Assembly: GCA_021792755.1 (NCBI GenBank)
Contig: JAJYUA010000006.1
Span: 1-64,000 of the forward strand
DNA length: 64,000 bases
Source: Pseudomonadota bacterium
GTDB taxonomy: Bacteria > Pseudomonadota > Gammaproteobacteria > Steroidobacterales > Steroidobacteraceae
Direction: 5' to 3'
Under the pieces are notes generated by a model. The model made no database searches. It saw only the letters and a list, made by a program, of their open reading frames with translations, and had not been told where the DNA came from. Within the stretch, counting starts at the first letter, position 1. Every line of letters begins with the position of its first letter. Positions 56,658 through 64,000 of the stretch are shown here, in pieces. The position numbers and the translations under genes were made by a program.

Positions 56658-57077
56658 ATGATGGGTCGAGGACTTCATTCGCGTTCCCTCACGCTCCTGC
56701 TGCTGGCTCTCGTGAGCCTCGGCTACGGCCAGCAGGTCTGGGCGTGCCCCATGATGCTGTCCCCAACTCCGGCACCGATGCGCTGCCCCATGACGGGTCA
56801 CCGGGCGCCGATGCCCTGTGGCGGCGCGTCGTTGTCCTGCTCAGTCTCGTGCGGGATGACCCGCGCCTGCGGGTGGGTGCCCGCCGGGCCGACGGCTCGA
56901 GTCGCCGGGATTGAAGTCCGGACTGCGCATGCCGTGGCTCCGTCCGCGCCGGCAGGGCCTGCCACCTCTTTTGTGGCGGCGCATCGAAGGCCGCCACCAC
57001 AGGGCCCCCCGCGGGTCGCCATCGTGTCCTCGACCGGGCGCGACCTCTATCTTTCGACCCTCCGTCTGAGACTCTAA
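56658..57077 (+). CDS. small secreted Cys/Met-rich protein preceding the Cus pump
   Basis: The 139-residue product has a signal peptide (SLTLLLLALVSLGYGQQVWA) and then a short Cys/Met-rich head (CPMMLSPTPAPMRCPMTGHR, CGGASLSCSVSCGMTRACG), a Pro/Ala linker and a hydrophobic end DLYLSTLRLRL. Small proteins of this form, with a CPM-rich head and an unstructured tail, are common just before CusC/CusB/CusA genes in proteobacteria. Their function is unknown, but the Cys and Met clusters suggest metal binding. Two ATGs start it; the ribosome site is weak. Confidence 0.6.
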   Translation: MMGRGLHSRSLTLLLLALVSLGYGQQVWACPMMLSPTPAPMRCPMTGHRAPMPCGGASLSCSVSCGMTRACGWVPAGPTARVAGIEVRTAHAVAPSAPAGPATSFVAAHRRPPPQGPPRVAIVSSTGRDLYLSTLRLRL

Positions 57078-57158
57078 CACTCCACGTTGCGGATCGGTGC
57101 TCGCACGCCAAGCGTGTGCGGGCGCGCCATCGTTTGGGATCTGCAAGTGGAGTGTCTC

Positions 57159-58460
57159 GTGCGTCACTACTCGAAAAGTCTCGCCGGCGTGGTCGGCTTG
57201 GCATTGTTCATCGTCGTGAGCGCAACTCATGCCGCGGGGCTCGCGCGCCGGCACCGCGAGCTGGCGCTTTCCGCGCCCCTCACCGCCGAGTCGTTCACGG
57301 CCGCGGTGCTGGCCCGAAACGCAAGTCTGCGCGCCATGCGGCAGGCGCTGGTCGCGGCGGTCTCCGACATCCGCCCGGCCGGTGCGTTGCCCGATCCGAT
57401 GCTGAGCGTGTCGGCGGCACCGCGCACTTTGGGCAGCGCGATGGGAACGGGCGAGGACATCGAAGTCAGTCAAGCCCTGCCCTGGTGGGGTACGCTCGAG
57501 GTGCGCAAGCAGATCGCCCGAGCGGATGCGGAAGCGGCGCGTCACGATCTCGAGGCGCTGCGGCTGCGCCTCGAGGCGACGGCTCGAGGGCTTTTTGCGG
57601 ACTGGGTATTCGTTCACCGCGCGCTTCGCATCAACGCCTCTAACCAGTCCGTCATCGGTGAGCTGCGGCGCATCGCCTCGGTGCGCTATGCAACGGGCAA
57701 GGCGCCGCAATCCGATGTGCTGCAAGCCGACGTCGCGCGCACCCTGCTCGCGCAGCAGCGGCTCAAGTGGCGGCGCAAAATCGCCGTCGTCGCAGCGCGC
57801 ATGAACGCACTGCTCGATCGGCCGCCGACCGCGTCGATTCCCCGGCCGGCGGCCTTACCGGCGCCGAGGCAACTGCCGTCGGAAGCGGCGCTCCTGCAGC
57901 GCGCGCTGACCCACCCGCAGCTGAAGGCGCTCGAAGCCGAAGCGCACGCCGCACAGGCGAAAGAGCGGCTTGCGGCCAAGCAACGCTATCCCAAATTTCA
58001 GGTCAGCGCCGCCTATGACAGCATGTGGCCGGATCCAGCCATGCGGCCGATGGTGGGGCTGTCTTTCACGGTGCCGCTCGATCAAGGCAAGTACAGCGCT
58101 GAGATTGACGCCGCTCAGGCGCAGGCTCGGCGGGCCGAATACGCGCTCGACAACCAGCGCACCGCGCTGCTCGCCGATCTCTCGGCCACCTACGCCTCGA
58201 CGCGTGAGGCGGCGAAGTCGCTCGCGCTCTATCGAGACGATCTCGTACCGCTTTCGCGCGATGCGCTCGATGTGGCCTTGAGCGAATACGGCAGCGGCCG
58301 GGCCGGCTTTCTCGAGGTGCTCACTGCCGAGCAGCACCAGCTCGATACCGCGCTCGGGCTTGCTCGGGCGCAATCGGAGTACTTCGCTCGGTGGGCTGAG
58401 CTCGAGCGACTGAGCGGCAGCGGGCTTGCGGGAGCGCACGAGTCGGGGACCTCGCCATGA
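57159..58460 (+). CDS. cusC: CusC-like outer-membrane factor
   Basis: GTG 57159 with GGAG seven bases upstream gives 433 residues and a signal peptide (SLAGVVGLALFIVVSATHAA). The rest has the two TolC-type repeats, with PAGALPDPMLSVSAAPRTLG, EVSQALPWWGTLEVRKQIAR, SVRYATGKAPQSDVLQADVA and GLSFTVPLDQGKYSAEIDAA, typical of metal-efflux outer-membrane factors. It would form the outer-membrane channel of the copper pump. Its stop overlaps the adaptor start by 4 bases. Confidence 0.87.
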   Translation: MRHYSKSLAGVVGLALFIVVSATHAAGLARRHRELALSAPLTAESFTAAVLARNASLRAMRQALVAAVSDIRPAGALPDPMLSVSAAPRTLGSAMGTGEDIEVSQALPWWGTLEVRKQIARADAEAARHDLEALRLRLEATARGLFADWVFVHRALRINASNQSVIGELRRIASVRYATGKAPQSDVLQADVARTLLAQQRLKWRRKIAVVAARMNALLDRPPTASIPRPAALPAPRQLPSEAALLQRALTHPQLKALEAEAHAAQAKERLAAKQRYPKFQVSAAYDSMWPDPAMRPMVGLSFTVPLDQGKYSAEIDAAQAQARRAEYALDNQRTALLADLSATYASTREAAKSLALYRDDLVPLSRDALDVALSEYGSGRAGFLEVLTAEQHQLDTALGLARAQSEYFARWAELERLSGSGLAGAHESGTSP

Positions 58461-60007
58461 AGACGAATTACCGTATCGGATTTTTCACTGCGCTCGCCGT
58501 CAATCTGCTGCTTCTCGGCGCTGCGGGGCTGCTCTGGTGGCGGTCGCATCCGGCTGCGGTGGCTACAGTTGTCTCGCGGGCGCCGGCGGTTGGCGCGTCT
58601 CGAGCGAGCGCGAATGCCGGCAGCGGCGGGACTGCGCGCGGCTCGCCACTCGCGCCGGTGCCCGTCTCCGCCCGGCAATTGCAGCGCATCGGGGTGAAGA
58701 TCGGTGCGGTCCGGCGCAAATCCGTCAGCGATGTGATCCGCACGATGGGCACTGTCGCGGTCGACGAACGGGGGCTCGCATACGTGCAGGTGCGCTTCGC
58801 GGGCTACATCCAGAAGGTGTTCGTCGACTCGACCTACCAGTACGTGCGCAGGGGACAGCCGTTATTCACCATCTATAGTCCCGGGATCTTGGCCACCGAG
58901 CGGGAGTATCTGCTGGCAAGGGAGAGTCAACGGCGGCTCGCACGCAGCCCCGATCCGGCCGTGGCTCGCGATGCGGCCGCGCTGGTGGACGCCGCGGCCG
59001 AGCGGCTGGCGCTCTGGGGTATCCCGCATCGGGAAATTGCGCAGCTGCGAGCGACGGGGCGGATCCGGCGCGATTTGGTCATCGACTCTGCGGTGAGTGG
59101 CTACGTCATCCAGCGCCAAGCGTTGCCCAATGCGTATGTCAAGCCCGGAACCCGACTCTACACGGTGGCCAATCTGACGCCGATCTGGGTGTTTGCCCAC
59201 GTATTCCAGAATGATCTCGGGCGACTGAAGGTCGGCGACCGGGCACGCCTCACCGTCGACACGTACCCCGGGCGGCACTTTACCGGCCGGGTGGATTTCA
59301 TCTACCCCGAGATTGACGCCTCGACGCGCACGGCGCGGGTGCGCCTGCGATTTGCGAACCCCACGTTGAAGCTCGTGCCCGGCATGTTCGTCAACGTCTC
59401 GCTCGAGATCCCGATGGGTGAGCGGGTGGTGATCCCGGCCTCCGGGGTGCTACAGACCGGTACACGCGCAATCGTGTTCGTGGATCAGGGTGAGGGATAT
59501 CTTGCGCCGCGCACCGTGCGGCTCGGCGCCGAGGTCGGCAATGAATACATCGTTCTCGAGGGTCTGAAGCCGGGCGAGCGCATCGTCACCTCGGCGAACT
59601 TCCTCATCGATTCCCAAAGCGAGCTGCAGGCCGCGTTGGCCGGCTTTGCGCCACCCTCGGCGAGGCCCCCGGCCGCCGGCGCTGCGCAAGCGCGGCTTGC
59701 CGTATCGCTGCAACCGAATCCCCCGCGCGCGGGGCGCAATCTGATCCGCGCGAGGCTCACCGACCTCAAAGGCGAGCCGCTCATCGGTGCGCAAGTGAGC
59801 GCGACCTTCCTGCTGCCGGCAATGCCTGCCATGGGAATGGCGGGCAGGCAAGTTGCGGTGCGACTGAGCGCAACCGGCAACGGCGTCTACCAGGGCTCGG
59901 TGACGCTCCCGGCAAGCGGCATCTGGCAAGTCGCTGTCGTTGCCCGAAAGGCGGGGCAGGTCCTCGCCACCCATCAGCTTTCCGTCGCTGCGGGGGGAGG
60001 GATGTAG
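58457..60007 (+). CDS. cusB: CusB-like efflux adaptor with C-terminal FixH-like domain
   Basis: The 516-residue adaptor is anchored by an N-terminal helix (GFFTALAVNLLLLGAAGLLW). The core follows CusB: a barrel/lipoyl region (YVQVRFAGYIQKVFVDSTYQ, LFTIYSPGILATEREYLLA), a helical hairpin, SAVSGYVIQRQALPNAYVKP, LTPIWVFAHVFQNDLGRLKV and VIPASGVLQTGTRAIVFVDQ. After about residue 415 there is an extra Ig-like domain of the FixH/YtkA type (IRARLTDLKGEPLIGAQVSA, MPAMGMAG), which is not part of the E. coli protein. Its Met residues could bind copper. It overlaps cusC and lies directly before cusA. Confidence 0.9.
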   Translation: MKTNYRIGFFTALAVNLLLLGAAGLLWWRSHPAAVATVVSRAPAVGASRASANAGSGGTARGSPLAPVPVSARQLQRIGVKIGAVRRKSVSDVIRTMGTVAVDERGLAYVQVRFAGYIQKVFVDSTYQYVRRGQPLFTIYSPGILATEREYLLARESQRRLARSPDPAVARDAAALVDAAAERLALWGIPHREIAQLRATGRIRRDLVIDSAVSGYVIQRQALPNAYVKPGTRLYTVANLTPIWVFAHVFQNDLGRLKVGDRARLTVDTYPGRHFTGRVDFIYPEIDASTRTARVRLRFANPTLKLVPGMFVNVSLEIPMGERVVIPASGVLQTGTRAIVFVDQGEGYLAPRTVRLGAEVGNEYIVLEGLKPGERIVTSANFLIDSQSELQAALAGFAPPSARPPAAGAAQARLAVSLQPNPPRAGRNLIRARLTDLKGEPLIGAQVSATFLLPAMPAMGMAGRQVAVRLSATGNGVYQGSVTLPASGIWQVAVVARKAGQVLATHQLSVAAGGGM

Positions 60008-63000
60008 ATGATCGCGCGAATCCTGCGCTGGTGCGCGGCGAACCGTTTTCTCGTCTTCACCGGGACGCTCCTCGCGATTGCCGCGGGAATCTGGTCGATG
60101 ATGCATATCCCGATCGATGCATTGCCCGACATCTCCGACGTCGAAGTCGTCATCCACACCCGCTGGGCGGGCCAGCCGCCGACTCTCATCGAAGATCAGG
60201 TGACCTATCCCATTGTGACGACGCTGCTCGCCGCGCCACGAGTGAAGGCCGTGCGTGCCCAGACGATGTTCGGCGACTCATACGTGTTCGTCGTGTTCAA
60301 GGACGGAACGAACCTCTACTGGGCCCGCTCGCGCGTGCTCGAGTACCTGCAGCAGCTCGAAGGCCGCCTCCCGCCGGGCGTTCACCCCGAGATGGGCCCG
60401 GATGCCACCGCCGCCGGATGGGTTTACGAATATGCGCTCGTCGACCGCACCCATCGCTATAGCCTGGCGGACCTGCGCACCCTTCAGGACTGGTACCTGC
60501 GCTACCCGCTCGAGACCGTGCCGGGGGTGGCCGAAGTCGCCTCGATCGGCGGCTTCGTCCGCCAGTACCAGGTGAACCTCGATCCCAACAAGCTGCGCGC
60601 TTTCCACATCCCGCTCTCGAGAGTGATCGAACGCATCCGCGCGAGCACCAACGAGGTCGGTGGCGGGGTGCTCGAGCTCTCAGGCGCCGACTACATGGTG
60701 CGCGGCCTCGGGTACATCCATTCGCTGCAGGATCTCGCCGACATCCCGGTGGCCGTCAACAACGGCACAGCGGTGTTGGTCAAGGATCTCGGCACGGTGA
60801 ATTTCGGTCCCGCGCCTCGGCGCGGCGTCGCCGATTGGCAGGGTGAGGGCCAGACCGTCGGCGGCATCGTCGTGATGCGCTATGGCGAGAACGCCCTCAA
60901 GGTCATCCAGGCGGTGAAGGCAAAGCTTGCCGAGATTGCCCCGTCGCTTCCGCCCGGCATCGCCATCCGTACCGCCTACGACCGCTCAGGTCTCATCGAG
61001 GCCTCGGTCCACACTCTCGAGCGCGATCTGATCGAAGAGGCGCTGGTGGTGAGCCTGGTGATCGTGCTGTTCCTGTGGCATTTCCGCTCGGCGCTGATCC
61101 CCATTCTCTCCATCCCGATCGCGGTTATCGCCTCGTTCATCCCCATGTACTTCCTGCACGTCTCGAGCAACATCATGTCCCTCGGTGGTTTGGCGCTCGC
61201 GATCGGGGTGCTGGTCGATGCCGCCATGGTCATGGTCGAAAACGGCTACCGGCGGCTCGCCGAAGCGGCTGGCGGCGGCGAGGGGATGGCGGCCAATGGC
61301 TCCCCGGGCGGGGTCGGGGAAGCGGCGCTGGGCGAGGGCGGCGCCGCTGCCACAGCCCCCGCGTCGCAGGACCGCCGCGCGCTCCTGCTCGGCGCCGCTG
61401 AACAGGTGGCTCCGGCGCTTTTCTTCTCGCTCATCATCATCATCGTCTCATTCCTGCCGGTATTCCTGCTCGAGGGGCCGGAGGGGCGGCTGTTCACGCC
61501 GCTCGCCTGGACGAAGACGCTCGCGATCGCCTGCTCGTCGATTCTCGCGATCACGCTGGTGCCGATCCTGATGCCGCTGTTCATCCGCGGCCGGTTGCGA
61601 CCCGAATCGCACAATCCCATCTCCCGCCTCACCCGCGCGCTGTATCTGCCGGTGCTCAAGCTCTGCTTGCGCTATCGCCGCACTGCGCTCGCCGTGGCCG
61701 TGATTCTCCTCGCACTGACGGTGCCACTCGCCCGGCGCATCGGCAGCGAGTTCATGCCGGCGCTCTACGAGGGCTCGATGCTCTATATGCCCACCGCGCT
61801 GCCCGGCATCTCGATCACGCAGGTCACCCGGCTCCTGCAGGAACAGGATCGTATCATTCGCGCATTTCCGGAGGTCAAGTCGGTGTTCGGTACGGCGGGG
61901 CGCTCCGATAGCGCGACCGATAACGCCCCGCTCGACATGTTCGATACCACCATCATGCTCAAGCCCCGCCGGAAATGGCCGAGAGGAATGACCTACGAGA
62001 AGTTGGTCGCGCAGATGAACGCGAAGCTGCAATTTCCGGGCCTCACCAACACCTGGACCATGCCGGCCGCGGGCCGTCTCAACATGGAGCTCACGGGCAT
62101 CAAGACGCCCGTGGGCCTGAAGATCCAGGGGCCGACTCTCGCGGGGATCGCTCGGGTGGGCCGTCGCATCAGCGATCTGCTCTCCCGCCTGCCCGAGGTC
62201 GAGTCGGTGTTCGCCGAGCGGGTCGCGCAGGGCCTTTACATCAATATCGCGGTCCACCGGCTCGCGGCGGCCCGCTACGGCCTCACGGTAGGGGATGTCC
62301 AAAGCGCCATCGAGTCGGGGATCGGCGGCAAGGACATCGCCGAGACGGTTCAGGGCCGTGAGCGCTTTCCGATCGATGTGCGCTACGCCTACGATTTCCG
62401 CAACCACATCGCGCAGCTCGAGCGCGTCGTCATCGCTACTCCCACGGGAGCCCAGATCCCGCTCGATGAGGTGGCGACGATCACGTTCTCCCGAGGACCT
62501 TCCATGATCCGGGATGAAGGCGGACAGCTCACCGGCTATGTGTATCTGAACCTCGGCACTTCGAACTACGGCGGCTTCGTGGCGCGCGCCAACCGGATCC
62601 TTCACGAGAGGCTCGCGCTGCCTCGCGGGTACACCTATAAGTGGTCCGGGCAGTACCAGTTCGAGATGCAGGCGAAGCAGCGCCTCGAGCTCATCCTGCC
62701 GCTCGTCTTCGTGGTGATCTTCCTGCTGCTGTATCTGCTGTTTCACTCCGTGGCCGAGGCGGCCCTGCTGTTCTTCCCGGCTTTGTTCGCGCTCATCGGT
62801 GGGCTGCTGCTGCAATGGCTGCTCGGCTACGAATTCAGCGTCGCGGTGGCCATCGGCTATATCGCGCTCTTTGGCATCGCCGTGGAGACTGCGGTGGTCA
62901 TGGTCGTGTACCTGCGCGCCGCGCTCGAGGCGCGCCTGAAATCGCACCATACCCTGACGCGCGAGGGGCTCGCGGCCGCCGCCATAGACGGGGCCGTGCT

Positions 63001-63253
63001 GCGGTTGCGCCCCGTGCTCATGACCGTGTGTGCCGTCATCGGCAGCCTCACGCCCATCCTCTGGGAGACGGGGATCGGCTCGGACGTGATGAAGCCGATC
63101 GCCGCACCGATCGTCGGCGGCATGGTGACCGCGACGATCGCCGTGATGATTCTGGTACCGATCCTGTTCGTCATGCTCAAGGAGCATGCGCTGAATCGCG
63201 GGACACTCGGGCATGGGGAAGCGGGAACTTCTTTCGGGGGCAGACAGCGATGA
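60008..63253 (+). CDS. cusA: Cu(I)/Ag(I) RND efflux pump CusA
   Basis: A 1081-residue HME-type RND pump. Its N-terminus has DALPDISDVEVVIHTRWAGQ. The proton-relay helix reads GVLVDAAMVMVENGYRRL. The three-methionine metal site of E. coli CusA (M573, M623, M672) is conserved with the same spacing: M594 in LYMPTALPG, M644 in APLDMFDTT and M693 in RLNMELTG. That supports monovalent copper or silver rather than zinc or cobalt. The cytoplasmic loop after the relay helix is about 20 residues longer than in E. coli and consists of Gly/Ala (GGGEGMAANGSPGGVGEAAL). It is the last pump gene of the cusCBA operon. Confidence 0.94.
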   Translation: MIARILRWCAANRFLVFTGTLLAIAAGIWSMMHIPIDALPDISDVEVVIHTRWAGQPPTLIEDQVTYPIVTTLLAAPRVKAVRAQTMFGDSYVFVVFKDGTNLYWARSRVLEYLQQLEGRLPPGVHPEMGPDATAAGWVYEYALVDRTHRYSLADLRTLQDWYLRYPLETVPGVAEVASIGGFVRQYQVNLDPNKLRAFHIPLSRVIERIRASTNEVGGGVLELSGADYMVRGLGYIHSLQDLADIPVAVNNGTAVLVKDLGTVNFGPAPRRGVADWQGEGQTVGGIVVMRYGENALKVIQAVKAKLAEIAPSLPPGIAIRTAYDRSGLIEASVHTLERDLIEEALVVSLVIVLFLWHFRSALIPILSIPIAVIASFIPMYFLHVSSNIMSLGGLALAIGVLVDAAMVMVENGYRRLAEAAGGGEGMAANGSPGGVGEAALGEGGAAATAPASQDRRALLLGAAEQVAPALFFSLIIIIVSFLPVFLLEGPEGRLFTPLAWTKTLAIACSSILAITLVPILMPLFIRGRLRPESHNPISRLTRALYLPVLKLCLRYRRTALAVAVILLALTVPLARRIGSEFMPALYEGSMLYMPTALPGISITQVTRLLQEQDRIIRAFPEVKSVFGTAGRSDSATDNAPLDMFDTTIMLKPRRKWPRGMTYEKLVAQMNAKLQFPGLTNTWTMPAAGRLNMELTGIKTPVGLKIQGPTLAGIARVGRRISDLLSRLPEVESVFAERVAQGLYINIAVHRLAAARYGLTVGDVQSAIESGIGGKDIAETVQGRERFPIDVRYAYDFRNHIAQLERVVIATPTGAQIPLDEVATITFSRGPSMIRDEGGQLTGYVYLNLGTSNYGGFVARANRILHERLALPRGYTYKWSGQYQFEMQAKQRLELILPLVFVVIFLLLYLLFHSVAEAALLFFPALFALIGGLLLQWLLGYEFSVAVAIGYIALFGIAVETAVVMVVYLRAALEARLKSHHTLTREGLAAAAIDGAVLRLRPVLMTVCAVIGSLTPILWETGIGSDVMKPIAAPIVGGMVTATIAVMILVPILFVMLKEHALNRGTLGHGEAGTSFGGRQR

Positions 63254-63433
63254 GGCGCAGCTCGCCTGGTGCTGCCAAGCGCGCGCACACCGTGTCGCAT
63301 CGAGCGCCACCGCCTTTGCCGTGCGGGCTGGCCTGTGCAATGCGGCGGCCCGCGGACTGTTTATGCGGATTCACGGCCGATGTTCTCGGGACGCGAGCCT
63401 TCGGCTATCGCCAATTCGACGGAGGTGACTATC

Positions 63434-63625
63434 ATGAGCAAGCGAATCTTGATCCCCCTGAGCCTTGCAGGCATCATGCTGGTATCAGGCGCGGCGTTCG
63501 CCGTGACGACTGCCGAGCTTCAGGCATGCTTCAAGGCGCATAGCCAGCTGCTGGAGAAGCCCGCGCTGCGCAACCTGTATACCTGTTGGCGAGTGCACGG
63601 GTATCTGATGAGGCGGCTGCGGTAG
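63434..63625 (+). CDS. small secreted protein downstream of cusA
   Basis: ATG 63434 with a strong site (GGAGGTG) gives 63 residues: a signal peptide (RILIPLSLAGIMLVSGAAFA) and a mature part of about 40 residues (TTAELQACFKAHSQLL, then LRNLYTCWRVHGYLMRRLR) with two cysteines. It is not recognised. The cysteines and the basic end could serve metal or lipid contacts. It lies 180 bases after cusA and before a strong hairpin, so it is the probable last gene of the unit. Confidence 0.7.
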   Translation: MSKRILIPLSLAGIMLVSGAAFAVTTAELQACFKAHSQLLEKPALRNLYTCWRVHGYLMRRLR

Positions 63626-63639
63626 ACGAGGCGCACTGG

Positions 63640-63668
63640 CGAACGCCGGCGCCTGCCGCCGGCGTTCG
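63640..63668 (+). terminator. strong hairpin ending the cus operon
   Basis: A perfect 12-base stem (CGAACGCCGGCG paired with CGCCGGCGTTCG) has the 5-base loop CCTGC. No T run follows, so it may stabilise the 3' end or stop transcription with help from Rho. Confidence 0.5.
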
Positions 63669-63715
63669 CGACTTGCGGGTCCGGGCGTGTTCGGCGGGTC
63701 CCATGCTCTTTCGTG

Positions 63716-63910
63716 CACTCTGACTGCCAGCCGCCGGCCGGCTCTCACGAGTCTCGCTCGCGTCACCTCGGCGCTGCCGCAACGGCGGATGTCGCCGTGC
63801 CGCTGCGGCGTCGACGACAGGCTGTTGCGCTGGCAGGATCGGATCGCCTGCACATTGACGGCAGCCGCCCGAGCGAAGGTGCCGATGGTGAAGCTCTCAA
63901 GATCGCTCGT
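63716..63910 (-). pseudogene. merR: decayed merR (mercury regulator) remnant
   Basis: On the minus strand the frame from 63910 reads SDLESFTIGTFARAAAVNVQ, AIRSCQRNSLSSTPQRHGDI, RRCGSAEVTRARLVRAGRRL. This follows the MerR DNA-binding domain ([29 protein letters not shown].IRRYG...VTRVRFV), but key residues of the helix-turn-helix (FYQRKGL) are changed, the start position reads ACG instead of ATG, and the homology ends after about 65 codons. The metal-binding part is absent. It cannot be a working MerR. It is divergent from the mer-type promoter, its normal place. Confidence 0.7.
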
Positions 63911-63915
63911 GGAGG

Positions 63916-63946
63916 TTGACTCCGTACTCGAGTACGGGAGTATACC
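63916..63946 (+). promoter_or_regulatory. mer-type promoter/operator pointing out of the window
   Basis: TTGACT (-35, 63916-63921) and TATACC (-10, 63941-63946) are separated by 19 bases, the long spacer characteristic of MerR-controlled promoters. The spacer holds the perfect dyad CCGTACTCGAGTACGG (63922-63937), nearly identical to the classical mer operator. It drives transcription to the right, so mer structural genes probably begin just beyond the edge. An ATG at 63984 could be the first start. Confidence 0.8.
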
Positions 63947-64000
63947 GGCGTCCACGGTTCGGCAGACGATCGGCAGGCCAGGCATGTCGAGCGCGCGGCA

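Noticed and set aside
61448-63340. 630-codon minus-strand open frame across cusA
   Set aside because: Antisense to cusA with its conserved metal site; His/Arg/Asp-rich translation without family pattern.
63250-63543. Frame starting in an ATGA overlap with the cusA stop
   Set aside because: It overlaps the better supported small secreted gene in another frame and has no motif or signal peptide.

Overview
The window is about 64 kb of GC-rich bacterial chromosome with densely packed genes and long antisense open frames caused by base composition. The gene families point to a Gram-negative, TonB-using heterotroph: a FecI/FecR/TonB receptor set, LacI-type operators, glycoside hydrolases with signal peptides, two tripartite RND pumps and outer-membrane barrels. 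A gammaproteobacterium of the Xanthomonadales/Steroidobacterales kind from a metal-rich, possibly acidic habitat fits best. That placement is an inference; no rRNA or tRNA gene is visible to confirm it.

Left part (1-21 kb). A stress and signalling group comes first: the start of a Gly/Tyr-rich protein, a lone receiver domain, a DksA/TraR zinc protein, a CBS-pair protein and a SpoIIAA-like protein. An undecaprenyl-diphosphatase and a glycosyltransferase of family 9 follow and converge. Next is an ECF sigma factor with a short overlapping leader frame, its FecR anti-sigma factor, a 1060-residue TonB receptor and a secreted tandem-domain M42 peptidase, arranged as a peptide or ligand uptake operon. 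A MgtC/DUF4010 membrane protein and a tightly coupled tolC-like/adaptor/RND operon follow, with a cut-off aminotransferase tail behind it.

Middle (21-36 kb). On the minus strand, a monoheme cytochrome-porin fusion resembling Cyc2 is followed by a diheme c4 cytochrome, glycogen phosphorylase and glycogen debranching enzyme. A beta-barrel protein, a DUF1499 protein, a hybrid histidine kinase with an altered receiver, a universal stress protein and phosphoglucomutase come next. Phosphorylase, debranching enzyme and phosphoglucomutase together turn stored glycogen into glucose 6-phosphate.

Carbohydrate locus (35.5-51 kb). Two arms diverge from one LacI-type operator. The minus arm carries GH67 alpha-glucuronidase and uronate isomerase. 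The plus arm carries fructuronate reductase, GH31 alpha-xylosidase, GH27 alpha-galactosidase and aldose epimerase. A GH3 beta-glucosidase with a nearly identical operator lies on the far side of a KirBac channel gene. Two short C-terminal remnants, one GH35-like and one GH29-like, sit between the plus-arm genes. The enzyme set fits side-chain removal from glucuronoxylan and xyloglucan, and the remnants suggest part of it has been lost.

Metal-resistance island (51-64 kb). It holds a Cu(I) P1B-ATPase with YHS and metal-binding domains, a fragment of a CusR/CopR-type regulator, a YHS membrane protein, a DUF5676 protein, an ICMT-family methyltransferase, a methionine-rich secreted protein, a Cys-rich secreted protein, a complete CusCBA pump with the three-Met copper site, and a small secreted protein. 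At the right edge a mer-type promoter/operator points out of the window, with a decayed merR on its other side. Gene fragments and missing regulators suggest the island was assembled by transfer and is partly decaying.
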